Under the pieces are notes generated by a model. It was not told where the DNA came from. It ran no database searches and saw only the letters and a program-made list of their open reading frames with translations. The translations under genes were made by a program, and so were the position numbers. A DNA stretch of 64,000 bases from CAZSDP01 sp964605665 (GTDB lineage Bacteria > Planctomycetota > UBA8108 > UBA1146): the NCBI GenBank assembly GCA_964605665.1, contig CAZSDP010000021.1, positions 1 through 64,000 of the forward strand. Direction: 5' to 3'. The first letter of the stretch is position 1, and every line of letters starts with the position of its first letter. Below are positions 1 to 8,480 of the stretch, one piece after another.

Positions 1-44
1 GAGCGCGGTGTCTTCAGGAGATCCATCCTGGAGAGAATCGGCAA

Positions 45-230
45 TTAACTGATGAAAATGGCGCTCAGTAGCATGATCACGCAAGTGAATGCGGCGATAC
101 CGCCTCCCACGACCAAGAAATAACTGGTGAATTCTCGTCGAAAGGTGCGTTCGAGTGGCTCCGAGAGGGTCAAAGTCACGGCACCAACGGCCAAGACGAG
201 AATGATGTAGAGGAGGATGTGTGTGATCAC
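45..230 (-). CDS. Small hydrophobic membrane protein, unknown function
   Basis: A 61-residue protein with two predicted membrane segments (about residues 3-22 and 38-60) separated by a charged loop rich in Arg and Glu. The start ATG overlaps the stop of the upstream gene as ATGA, which suggests translational coupling. It is the last gene visible in the rdgB-lepA-lepB-lptB run, and the operon may continue past the window edge. I do not recognise a family. Its position beside the DUF6677-like gene makes an envelope role plausible, but that is inference only. Confidence 0.6.
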   Translation of the reverse strand: MITHILLYIILVLAVGAVTLTLSEPLERTFRREFTSYFLVVGGGIAAFTCVIMLLSAIFIS

Positions 231-694
231 GCCGAGGCACTCTCTTTCGAGTCGTGACGCGTCTGGGCCGAACTACGCTGAGGCGAGAGTGTACGGTCCA
301 CCAGGTCGAAGAGCGCGAGGAAATTCAGGAGCCCGGCGATGCAACAAAAGAGGACGCCGGTGTCATTGAGTGGCGGCACATTCTGATACTTCTGAATGCT
401 CACCGAAGGAGCGAGTAGGGCGTCGGAGGCGGGATCGATCGCCATGAGTGGGAGGGTCACTCCGGCAACTCCGATTTGTGCCCAGAACGCAAAGGGGTGG
501 AGGACACGAGAGACCGCTTCGAAGTCACTCAAGACAAGCCCGGTGAGGAAGAGTGCCAAGACGACGGTCAAGATGATGAGTCCCTGTCGCCGATAGCCCC
601 GACTCAAGTGACCGGCACCGGGAACGAGCCATCCGAGCAGAATGTCTACGGCGAGATTCACCGACGGTGTCGCATTCACAGATTGCTTTGCCAC
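227..694 (-). CDS. DUF6677-like multi-pass membrane protein
   Basis: A 155-residue protein. The N-terminal stretch 'LLGWLVPGAGHLSRGYRRQG' has the pattern of small membrane proteins annotated in planctomycetes as DUF6677: a Pro-Gly-His-Leu turn followed by a basic loop and then hydrophobic helices. About four hydrophobic segments are visible (near residues 16-30, 38-58, 68-85 and 112-130), with a hydrophilic C-terminal tail. It starts 37 bp after lptB and overlaps the next small membrane gene by 4 bp, so it is very likely in the same operon. The family call rests on remembered pattern and the function is unknown. Confidence 0.65.
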   Translation of the reverse strand: MAKQSVNATPSVNLAVDILLGWLVPGAGHLSRGYRRQGLIILTVVLALFLTGLVLSDFEAVSRVLHPFAFWAQIGVAGVTLPLMAIDPASDALLAPSVSIQKYQNVPPLNDTGVLFCCIAGLLNFLALFDLVDRTLSPQRSSAQTRHDSKESASA

Positions 695-731
695 GTCAAG
701 TTCCGATCAATCAGGGCCTCAATGTGTCTCA

Positions 732-1448
732 CTACATCGCGAATTGTTCGCCGAGATAATAACGGCGGGCATCGGGGTTCTTGAGAATCTCATCTTTGGT
801 GCCTTGGGCGATGATGCGTCCATCGTAAATGATGAAGGACTCGTCGGTCACATTGAGAGTCTCACGGACATTGTGGTCGGTGAGCAGGATGCCGATCCCC
901 TTCTCACGTAGGTATCGGATGATCTCTTGAAGGTCATTAACGGCGATCGGATCAACTCCAGAGAACGGTTCGTCGAGTAGGATCAAGGAAGGATCGGTGA
1001 CGAGCGCTCTTGCCACCTCGAGTCTTCTCTTTTCACCTCCTGAAAGGAAGGCCGCTTTCGAGTCGATGACTCTTGCAAGCCCGAATTCCTCGATGAGCTC
1101 ATCGAGACGCTCGAAACGTTCCGGTGGCGAGATGGGGCAAGTCTCCAGGATTGCCAAGAGATTCTGACGGACCGACAACCCCCTGAACACTGAGGTGTCT
1201 TGAGGAAGATAGCCCATTCCCTTTCGGGCTCGCATGTACATTGGCAGCGCCGAAATCTCTTCGTTATTGAGAAAGACCTGACCTTGGTCCGATCCGATCA
1301 TTCCGACTGTCATTCGAAATGTCGTGGTCTTTCCGGCACCATTCTTACCGAGAAGTCCGATGATCTGTCCTCGATCGACGCTAAAGGACACATGGTCCAC
1401 GACGCGACGATTTCCGTATGCCTTGCAGAGATTCCGTACAGTCAACAT
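732..1448 (-). CDS. lptB: LPS export ABC transporter ATP-binding protein LptB
   Basis: The ATPase that powers extraction of lipopolysaccharide from the inner membrane through LptFG. The 238 residues match the usual LptB length. Visible motifs are Walker A GKNGAGKT (34-41), Q-loop Gln83, signature LSGGEKRR (135-142, close to the LptB form LSGGERRR), Walker B LILLDE (155-160) and switch His192. The C-terminal YYLGEQF is characteristic of LptB and separates it from LivF-type ATPases. Its start codon shares an A with the lepB stop (TGATG), so translation is probably coupled. No LptF, LptG or LptA gene is seen here. Its presence implies an LPS-type outer membrane. Confidence 0.93.
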   Translation of the reverse strand: MLTVRNLCKAYGNRRVVDHVSFSVDRGQIIGLLGKNGAGKTTTFRMTVGMIGSDQGQVFLNNEEISALPMYMRARKGMGYLPQDTSVFRGLSVRQNLLAILETCPISPPERFERLDELIEEFGLARVIDSKAAFLSGGEKRRLEVARALVTDPSLILLDEPFSGVDPIAVNDLQEIIRYLREKGIGILLTDHNVRETLNVTDESFIIYDGRIIAQGTKDEILKNPDARRYYLGEQFAM

Positions 1449-3112
1449 CAGCGGATGAACCTCACATCAAAGCGCCACGGGAGCGCAGGCCAAAAAATTG
1501 CAAAACCCCGGCCGAGAAGATTCTGACGGGAGAGAGCTCCCCAAGCTCGAGAATCTAGACTTGAAGGGCTGTTATCTCCTAAAGCGAAGAATCCGTCTTC
1601 CGGAATTGAAAAGGGTTCATTGACGGCGTGAACGTAAAGGGGTCCACGATTTGTGTAGTGAATGTCGCGAAAAAGTTGAATGCGTTCGAGATGACCACCG
1701 CAATGCCGGGCCCTGATTGCGACATCGTTTGCGTCGAGCGGTTCTCCGTTCGGACCGGCGATGTGAGGCGGTTGTAGTCCTGCGTCGGCATCTCGTGGGT
1801 CGAGAGGCTCCTCGTGGATCAGGTCTCCGTCGATGATGACTCTGAGCTGCCGATCTGCAATGGCGAACTCGACCTGATAGCTTCGTTCGCGCTTGAGGTG
1901 AGTGGTCTCGCTGAGTTCGGCGAAGATCGACCAATCACCGATGCCACCGCCTTCTGGCTCTCGACGGTCGTCAGGGAGCCGGATCAGCTCAGCAAGCTCT
2001 GCATCGAGTCGTAGAATCTTGCCGGCACCACTGCCGATCGGAAGTGACAACCGATAGACGACCCCTCCGTTGCGAATATCGAACCATACGGCGGGCTCTT
2101 TCTCGCGGTCAGTTCCTTTGACTTTTACGTCTACGATTGCGCTCAAGTCTCGCACATTCGCTGCGGAGGCTGCGTTGCCGCGAGCACCATTGTAGGAATA
2201 GTAGTTGCGAATCGGGCGCATGTAGCGCATCGAGGCGAGCCCATCGAGGGCGTTGAACTGGATCCCATTCTCGACCGATTCAGTGGTCTTCGGAATCTCC
2301 AATCCGGTAATTCCCTCGGTCCAATCCCATGCTGAAGCGATGAGCCCTAACTCCTGAACTTCCGAGTCATGGATGGGAAACCACATGTGATTCTGAACAG
2401 CTAAAGGCTTTCGGCTGATCGTTCCGTCGATGACGATGTCTCCGTCGACGATTTCGATCGATTCTCCTGGCAAGCCAACCAATCGCTTGATGTAGTTTCG
2501 CTGGCGATTGAACTTGAAAACGATGACTTGCCACCGCTCCGGATCAGACATCTCGTAAGAGAACTTGTTGACCAGAATCTTGTGGCCACTGAGAGCGTCG
2601 CTCGGCTCAAAAACCATCGAGTAGCGGAGAGTGCATTCGTGACACTTTACCGACTCTCTGGCATAGAGGTTTCGCGTGTAGTACTGAGGAATCCCCGCTA
2701 CCGAAGTCTCGCAGCGCAAACAATTGACTGGAGCATCCGGCCGGGTAACACCATCGCGAATGTGGGTTTCACATTGGGAGCAGGGGCCATCGTAGATATA
2801 GCCGCGAGTCGTATTGACCTTTACCCGATTGGAGTTCTGATCGATGGAGAGTCCAACCGGATCGACGGTTGCGCAATTTGGGCACGTGGCATCGACATGC
2901 ACTCCGTGGAGCCATGGTGCCATCGATCCGGTGGGGATCTCGAATGCTTCGAGTGAGTAGTGCCGAATGATCAAGGCTAGGATCACGGCGCAGATCACTG
3001 CCTCGGCATTTTCTCTCACTTTTTTGAAGGGGTGCACCGGAGTCCCCGAGTTCGCACTCTGAGGCGCACTCGACTTCGAGCCTCGCGTCTTTTTCGACTC
3101 ACCCTTGGCCAT
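1448..3112 (-). CDS. lepB: Signal peptidase I with zinc-ribbon-like and jelly-roll-like insertions
   Basis: Membrane-bound serine protease that removes signal peptides from exported proteins. The start at 3112 is chosen because it shares its A with the lepA stop (TGATG) and gives a sensible N-terminus (MAKGESKK); a start further upstream would lie inside lepA. The protein has 554 residues, about twice the usual length. After one membrane segment (about 36-50), the catalytic Ser63 lies in PTGSMAPWLHG, the general-base Lys209 in YIKRLVGLPGES, and the GDNS box near the C-terminus in FALGDNS. Between Ser and Lys are four CxxC pairs (near 77, 111, 131 and 157), a probable zinc-ribbon insertion. 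Between Lys and GDNS is a beta-rich insertion of roughly 200 residues resembling a LamG-type jelly roll. Confidence 0.93.
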   Translation of the reverse strand: MAKGESKKTRGSKSSAPQSANSGTPVHPFKKVRENAEAVICAVILALIIRHYSLEAFEIPTGSMAPWLHGVHVDATCPNCATVDPVGLSIDQNSNRVKVNTTRGYIYDGPCSQCETHIRDGVTRPDAPVNCLRCETSVAGIPQYYTRNLYARESVKCHECTLRYSMVFEPSDALSGHKILVNKFSYEMSDPERWQVIVFKFNRQRNYIKRLVGLPGESIEIVDGDIVIDGTISRKPLAVQNHMWFPIHDSEVQELGLIASAWDWTEGITGLEIPKTTESVENGIQFNALDGLASMRYMRPIRNYYSYNGARGNAASAANVRDLSAIVDVKVKGTDREKEPAVWFDIRNGGVVYRLSLPIGSGAGKILRLDAELAELIRLPDDRREPEGGGIGDWSIFAELSETTHLKRERSYQVEFAIADRQLRVIIDGDLIHEEPLDPRDADAGLQPPHIAGPNGEPLDANDVAIRARHCGGHLERIQLFRDIHYTNRGPLYVHAVNEPFSIPEDGFFALGDNSPSSLDSRAWGALSRQNLLGRGFAIFWPALPWRFDVRFIR

Positions 3113-4938
3113 CAGTTTTCCTCGTCGTCGAGGCGAAGCACCGCCATGAAGGCATCTTGAGGAATGTTGACTCTGCCAACTTGCTTCATCCGCTTCTTGC
3201 CCTCTTTCTGCTTTTCGAGGAGTTTTCTCTTTCGCGAGATGTCTCCTCCGTAGCACTTTGCAGTGACGTTCTTTGAGAGTGCACCGATATTCATTCTGGC
3301 GATGATCTTTGCACCCACTGCGGCTTGGAGCGGGATTTGGAAGAGGTGCTGCGGGATTACCTTCTTGAGCCGACGTAAGAGGGCTCGACCTCTTCGATCA
3401 GAAACAGACCGGTGGACGATGATCGAGAGAGCATCGACCGGTTCACCTCCGACGAGGATGTTCAACTTCACCAGATCGCCCTCTTGATAGGAGTTGAACT
3501 GGTAGTCCAGGGTTCCGTAGCCACGAGTGGCACTTTTCAGTTTGTCGTAGAAGTCGATGATGATCTCTTGCAGGGGAGCGTGATAGGTGAGCTGTACTCT
3601 CGTAGGGGAGAGGTACTCAGTCTTTTGAAGTGAACCCCGTTTTTCGTCCATCAGTTTCATCGTCGCACCGATGAACTCTGATGGGACGATCAAATTTGCG
3701 TTCACGACCGGCTCTCGAACTTCCTCGATATACATCGTGTCCGGTAAGTCGGCAGGAGTATCGATCCTGAGGATCTCGCCCTCCTTCTTGACGATTTCGT
3801 AAGTGACGGTGGGAGCCGTTTGCACGATATCGAGATTCGATTCCCGCTCGATGCGTTCCTGGGTGATTTCCATGTGGAGCAGGCCGAGGAATCCGCAACG
3901 GAAACCAAATCCCAACGCTTCCGAAGTTTCCGGTTGGAAAGTAAAGCTCGAGTCATTGAGCCAGAGTCGTTCGAGTGCGCTTCGGAGAGACTCAAAATCA
4001 GCATTGTCTGCCGGGTAGATTCCGCAGAACACCATCGGCTGCGGATTCTTGAAGCCGGGTAGCGCTTTAGTCGCGGGAGAGATCCTCGTGGTGACAGTAT
4101 CCCCGATCGACACGTCGTGAATCGTCTTGATACTCGCGACCAAGTATCCGACTTCGCCCGCCTCGAGAGTCTCGGTTGGAGTCATTCCCGGCGAGAAGAT
4201 TCCAACTTCGTCGATGAGGTACTTCGTCTGCTTCTCCATAAAGATCACCTCTTCACCTTTGGAGAGGCGTCCTTCTTTGACACAGATGTAGACGATCACC
4301 CCGCGATAGGTGTCGTAGTGGCTATCGATGATCAATGCGCGTAGGGGGACTTCTCGTTCTCCGGTTGGAGAAGGAACAAGGGTGACCACTGTCTCCAAGA
4401 TTTCATCGGTACCGATCCCCGTCTTCGCCGAGGCGACGATCGACTCTCCGGGTCGATACCCAAAGGTCGAGGAGAGCTCTTCTTTGACTTCTTCGGGGCG
4501 TGCCGCTGGTAAATCAATCTTGTTGAGTACGGGGATAATCTCGAGCTCGTGCTCGATCGCTAAGAATGCGTTGGCGACCGTCTGTGCTTCAATTCCTTGG
4601 GCAGCATCGACGACGAGCAATGCCCCCTGGCAAGCAGCGAGACTGCGTGACACTTCGTAAGAGAAGTCGACGTGGCCCGGCGTGTCGATCAAATTCAGCT
4701 GGTAATCGAGACCGTCCTCAGCTCGATAGATCATTCGAACCGCTTTGGCCTTGATCGTGATGCCGCGCTCTTGTTCGAGGTCCATTTCATCGAGCATCTG
4801 GTTTCGGAATTCACGCTCCGTAATCGTCCCGGTCCGCAGGAGCAGTCGATCTGCGAGAGTCGACTTTCCATGGTCGATGTGAGCGATGATGGAGAAGTTT
4901 CGAATTCTCTCCTGGGGGATCTCCTGAGCGTTCGTCAT
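3112..4938 (-). CDS. lepA: Elongation factor 4 (LepA)
   Basis: Ribosome-associated translational GTPase that back-translocates or helps stalled ribosomes. Its 608 residues fit the family (about 600). Visible features are the G1 loop AHIDHGKST (about 19-27), the switch motifs DTPGHVDF and NKIDLPAA, and the LepA-specific C-terminal domain ending in GGDISRKRKLLEKQKEGKKRM. The start overlaps the rdgB stop as ATGA, and the stop overlaps the lepB start. The lepA-lepB pairing is a classic arrangement. No anomalies are seen. Confidence 0.97.
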   Translation of the reverse strand: MTNAQEIPQERIRNFSIIAHIDHGKSTLADRLLLRTGTITEREFRNQMLDEMDLEQERGITIKAKAVRMIYRAEDGLDYQLNLIDTPGHVDFSYEVSRSLAACQGALLVVDAAQGIEAQTVANAFLAIEHELEIIPVLNKIDLPAARPEEVKEELSSTFGYRPGESIVASAKTGIGTDEILETVVTLVPSPTGEREVPLRALIIDSHYDTYRGVIVYICVKEGRLSKGEEVIFMEKQTKYLIDEVGIFSPGMTPTETLEAGEVGYLVASIKTIHDVSIGDTVTTRISPATKALPGFKNPQPMVFCGIYPADNADFESLRSALERLWLNDSSFTFQPETSEALGFGFRCGFLGLLHMEITQERIERESNLDIVQTAPTVTYEIVKKEGEILRIDTPADLPDTMYIEEVREPVVNANLIVPSEFIGATMKLMDEKRGSLQKTEYLSPTRVQLTYHAPLQEIIIDFYDKLKSATRGYGTLDYQFNSYQEGDLVKLNILVGGEPVDALSIIVHRSVSDRRGRALLRRLKKVIPQHLFQIPLQAAVGAKIIARMNIGALSKNVTAKCYGGDISRKRKLLEKQKEGKKRMKQVGRVNIPQDAFMAVLRLDDEEN

Positions 4939-5588
4939 CGGCGGATGGCGCCTCCGGAAAGAGTTGGATGTTGGCGGAGATAGGTGGCGAAGGCTCGAAG
5001 CGCCGTTCCTCGGTGACTCATTGCATCCTTTTCGCGGTCCGTCATCTCGGAAAAACTGCGAGACTCACCATCCGGGCGGAAGATGGGGTCGTAGCCAAAT
5101 CCGGCGCTTCCAGTGGGGGCCTCGAGGACGGTGCCGGGGCAGACTCCCTCCGTCGAATAGAGTACCTGATGAGCCCCGTTTTCAGCACCATCGACCAAAA
5201 CCAGAGCAGAAACGAATCGGCCGATTCTCTTCTTGGGCGAGGAACCTCGAAGCGCTCCGAGTAGTTTTTCGATGTTCGCGGCGAAGTCCGCTTGAGGCCC
5301 GGCATACCGCGCCGAGTGGACTCCTGGAGCGCCTCCTAGAGCGTCGACTTCCAGTCCTGAATCGTCAGCAAGGGCTGGTAGGCCACTCCAGCTGGCAAAT
5401 GCGCGCGCCTTGATCTCCGCGTTCTCGAGATAGGTCTCCCCATCTTCGACAGGATCGGGAGGCGGTGTGGGGAGGTCTAAATCCCCAGGACAGACCCAAT
5501 CGACCCCCTCGACTCCAGCTGAGGAGAGGAGTCGAGAAATCTCCTGATGCTTGTGTGGGTTTCCAGAAGCGATCAAGATCGTCACCAT
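4935..5588 (-). CDS. rdgB: dITP/XTP pyrophosphatase, RdgB/HAM1 family
   Basis: House-cleaning enzyme that hydrolyses ITP, dITP and XTP to monophosphates, keeping deaminated purines out of nucleic acids. The 217 residues match the family. The substrate-binding SGNPHKHQEI lies at about residues 8-17, and LADDSGLEVDALGGAPGVHS carries the acidic metal-binding residues. FGYDPIF and the C-terminal SHRGTALRAF are also family hallmarks. It is the first gene of the minus-strand operon, so the promoter should lie in 5589-5860, which it shares with the divergent HEAT protein gene. Confidence 0.96.
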   Translation of the reverse strand: MVTILIASGNPHKHQEISRLLSSAGVEGVDWVCPGDLDLPTPPPDPVEDGETYLENAEIKARAFASWSGLPALADDSGLEVDALGGAPGVHSARYAGPQADFAANIEKLLGALRGSSPKKRIGRFVSALVLVDGAENGAHQVLYSTEGVCPGTVLEAPTGSAGFGYDPIFRPDGESRSFSEMTDREKDAMSHRGTALRAFATYLRQHPTLSGGAIRR

Positions 5589-5860
5589 AGATCGGGTCTT
5601 TCTCGAGTTGGGCGACCCCCTCAGAGGGTCGAGCCAGCATGGGAGGACTTTGCGCGGCGGGAACTTCTCGGGATCCGCCGAGAGGGTCTCGACGTTGCGA
5701 CCCTAGAAAGCCGACCTGCAGGAAGTTCTGCGTCGCGGCAGATTTTAGGTGGGGAGGGAACGAGGCACAAGCGAGACGGTCCGCTGATTGGTGAGTCAGC
5801 TACCGATTTTTGTACCGTTTCTTCCCCAGAGACTCCTGGATCAGGATGAAGGAGCTTCCG

Positions 5861-7036
5861 ATGAGGCTGGACACCACGGGAAAGTGGGCCGAACGGTCGA
5901 GCGGGAGAGATCTGGAAGAGATTCTATCGCCCCCAAAGATAAGGGTCTTCGGCTCATTCTTGACCTTGGGGGTGGCTGTCTCGGTTCTTCTCCAGTTCAT
6001 CGCGTTTCCACTCCTACACGGCGACCAAATCATGCTGAAAAATGGCAGCCGCCTCGAAGGGCGGATTGAGCCCGTTGAAGGGGGAAAGATTCGAGTGGTC
6101 GTCGACGAGGGGCAGTGGGTGGTGGTCGCGCTCGATCAAATCGCCGAGAGAGTTTCGGCGGTGGCTCCGATCGACGAGTTCAAGGAGCGTGCCGATCAGC
6201 TCCTGGAGCGTGGCCGAAGTGACCGTGGGGAGTGGATTGAGTTGGCGAGGTGGGGAGAGGAGCGAGGGCTGCGTCGAACCTCACGTCGCGCGTGGCAAGA
6301 GGTGATACGGATCGACCCCCACCACGTCGGGGCGCGGAATCGACTCGGTTATGCGGTGCACGACAATCGCTGGGTTCGGCGAGAAGAGCTGGAAAATCGG
6401 GGTCTTAAGCGATTTCGGGGAGTTTGGATGACAGACGCCGAGATTGCCGAATTGCGCTCCAACGAGGCAGCCGCGGAGCTCACGGCGCTGCTGGTCGATG
6501 CCAGCCATGAGAACCGTTTTGTCCGTGAGAATGCGATGCTGCGTATTCTCGAGCTCTCCGATCCGATGCTCCTTCCCGCTTTGCGAGGGATGGTTCGTGA
6601 CGAAGACCCACTGACGAGGATGCTGGTCGGGCGGGCATTGGCAAACTATCAGTTCAGCGATTGGGCTTCTCACCTGTATCAGGCTTTTCTCAGCGAATCT
6701 CGAGAGGAAGTCCGGTCCGCGTGGGTTGCGGTATTGCGCGGCACTTCGCGACCGGAGATCGGGGCCTGGCTGGCACGTGATCTCGTTGCTCCCGGCGAGG
6801 ACCCCGTGCGGCGGAGATCGCTCCTCACCTTGATGAAGACCTGCCCGACTCGCCGCGCCGTCGCGCCGTTGATCGGTTGGCTCGATGAGACTGGCTGGGG
6901 CCCCGTCGCGGGAAGACTCTTGGAAGATTTGCTCGCGCAGCAATCGAGAGGGTCGCAAGAGTGGCGACAGTGGTGGGAGCGGAATAAATCTCAGTATTCT
7001 GAGGATTTGGGCACAGGTTGGCTCGCCAATCCCTGA
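5861..7036 (+). CDS. Exported or anchored HEAT-repeat protein, unknown function
   Basis: About 391 residues. The start at 5861 has a clear GGAG six bases upstream; in-frame starts also exist at 5846 and 5810. A hydrophobic signal or anchor segment (about 31-52 from this start) is followed by a small beta domain beginning DQIMLKNGSRLEGRI, a basic helical region, and HEAT-like repeats over roughly the last 200 residues. The C-terminus contains EWRQWWERNK. The same beta domain plus helical arrangement recurs in the cysteine-rich gene at 39360, and the HEAT-then-WxxWW pattern recurs in the VWA gene at 49318, so this is a lineage-expanded architecture. No catalytic motif is visible and the function is unknown. 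Confidence 0.8.
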   Translation: MRLDTTGKWAERSSGRDLEEILSPPKIRVFGSFLTLGVAVSVLLQFIAFPLLHGDQIMLKNGSRLEGRIEPVEGGKIRVVVDEGQWVVVALDQIAERVSAVAPIDEFKERADQLLERGRSDRGEWIELARWGEERGLRRTSRRAWQEVIRIDPHHVGARNRLGYAVHDNRWVRREELENRGLKRFRGVWMTDAEIAELRSNEAAAELTALLVDASHENRFVRENAMLRILELSDPMLLPALRGMVRDEDPLTRMLVGRALANYQFSDWASHLYQAFLSESREEVRSAWVAVLRGTSRPEIGAWLARDLVAPGEDPVRRRSLLTLMKTCPTRRAVAPLIGWLDETGWGPVAGRLLEDLLAQQSRGSQEWRQWWERNKSQYSEDLGTGWLANP

Positions 7037-7268
7037 GGCGTAGTGGTTCGATCAAGAGTCTGGGTCTGATGGTATCCCCTGGACAGTCGTGTAGAATCGG
7101 TGCGTTGCTTCTCAGCGACCTTGAAGGCCACGTTGAGGCCTGATCGTTTCTACCGGTGACGCTCCCTGAGAGTCACGGTGGATATGAGACGACTTGTCGC
7201 GTTTTGATCGAACTCGGGAACAGACGCATCAGCCACAGGAGAGGACGAGAGAGCCTTTGGGAGACTCG

Positions 7269-8480
7269 ATGAAGGTATTGGTGGTGGGAGGAGCCGGGTA
7301 CATCGGCAGCCACGCGGTGCGAGAGTGTCGGCGAGCTGGCATCGAACCAGTGGTCTTCGACAACTTTTCCAACGGAAATCGCCCTTCGGTCGATGGGGTG
7401 GAGGTGATCGAGGGAGACCTTCTCGATCCTCGCACTCTTCGATCGGCATTTGAGAATAATCAGTTCGATGCGGTCTTTCACTTCGCCGCGAGTTGTTCCG
7501 TGCCGGAGTCTGTCGCCAAACCCGAGCTCTATTACCACAACAATGTGGCGGGGAGTCTCAATTTGGTGCATGCGATGTTGGAGGCTGGAGTCGAGCGACT
7601 CGTCTTTTCATCGACCGCTGCGACCTACGGAGATCCCGAAGAGGTGCCGATCCCTGAGGGGCATCCCACCCGGCCGGTCAATCCTTACGGGGCATCGAAA
7701 CTACTCGTGGAGAGAATGCTCTCCGACATCTCCGAGAAGCACCCCATTCGATACATCGCTTTGCGCTACTTCAATGCCGCGGGGGCAGATCTGTCGGGCG
7801 ACATCGGTGAAGACCACGCGGAAGAGAGCCATCTGATTCCGCTGATCTTCTATACCGCACTCGGTAAGCGTGAAGTCTTCAAGATTTTTGGGACCGATTA
7901 CCACACGCCAGATGGCAGTTGCATCCGGGACTTTGTACACGTCACCGATATTGCCCAGGCGCATCTTTTGGCGCTCGATCTCATCGATGTTCAACCGAAT
8001 CAAGCGATCAATCTCGGTTCGAGTACCGGCTATAGCGTCAGGGAAGTCATTGACGAGGCGATGCGGGTTGTGGGCGGAAAGATCAATATCGAAACCGCGG
8101 AGCGCCGCCCGGGAGATCCTCCTGTACTCGTCGCTAGCAATGAGCGGGCGCGAGAATTGCTCGGCTGGGAACCGAAATTTTCAGAGTTACCGATGATTCT
8201 CGAGTCCGCGTGGCGATGGCACCGAACCCATCCGAATGGCTACACGAGCTCCGGTTCGACCGCCTCGGAAGAACAGTCGGGCTCGACGGAGTTGTTCGGC
8301 GACATCGCGGTGCGACTTGGTCACGTCACGGAGGAAGATGTCGCGCGGGCTTTGGAGCGGCAGAAGACGGAAGGTGAGATTGGCCACGCCCACAAACTTT
8401 TGGGCATGCACATGTTGGAGCTTGGAATCCTCTCAACCTCTCAATTGATCGAGATTCTCAAATACTATGAGAATCGTTGA
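7269..8480 (+). CDS. galE: UDP-glucose 4-epimerase fused to an MshEN-like domain
   Basis: Extended SDR that interconverts UDP-glucose and UDP-galactose (or N-acetyl forms). The start at 7269 puts the NAD-binding GGAGYIGSH at residues 7-15. The catalytic Tyr140-xxx-Lys144 lies in NPYGASKLLVE, with the Ser/Thr patch FSSTAATYG just before it. The epimerase fold ends near residue 322 and would be complete alone at about 330 residues. A linker rich in Ser, Thr and Glu is followed by about 65 residues beginning LFGDIAVRLGHVTEEDV and containing LLGMHMLELGILS. This pattern resembles the MshEN/GspE N-terminal domain, which in some ATPases binds c-di-GMP. The stop overlaps the start of the next gene by 14 bp. 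Confidence 0.9.
   Translation: MKVLVVGGAGYIGSHAVRECRRAGIEPVVFDNFSNGNRPSVDGVEVIEGDLLDPRTLRSAFENNQFDAVFHFAASCSVPESVAKPELYYHNNVAGSLNLVHAMLEAGVERLVFSSTAATYGDPEEVPIPEGHPTRPVNPYGASKLLVERMLSDISEKHPIRYIALRYFNAAGADLSGDIGEDHAEESHLIPLIFYTALGKREVFKIFGTDYHTPDGSCIRDFVHVTDIAQAHLLALDLIDVQPNQAINLGSSTGYSVREVIDEAMRVVGGKINIETAERRPGDPPVLVASNERARELLGWEPKFSELPMILESAWRWHRTHPNGYTSSGSTASEEQSGSTELFGDIAVRLGHVTEEDVARALERQKTEGEIGHAHKLLGMHMLELGILSTSQLIEILKYYENR

Noticed and set aside
3113..3256. Longer lepB starting at 3256
   Set aside because: The extra 48 residues lie inside lepA and are basic and low in family similarity. The TGATG overlap supports the start at 3112.
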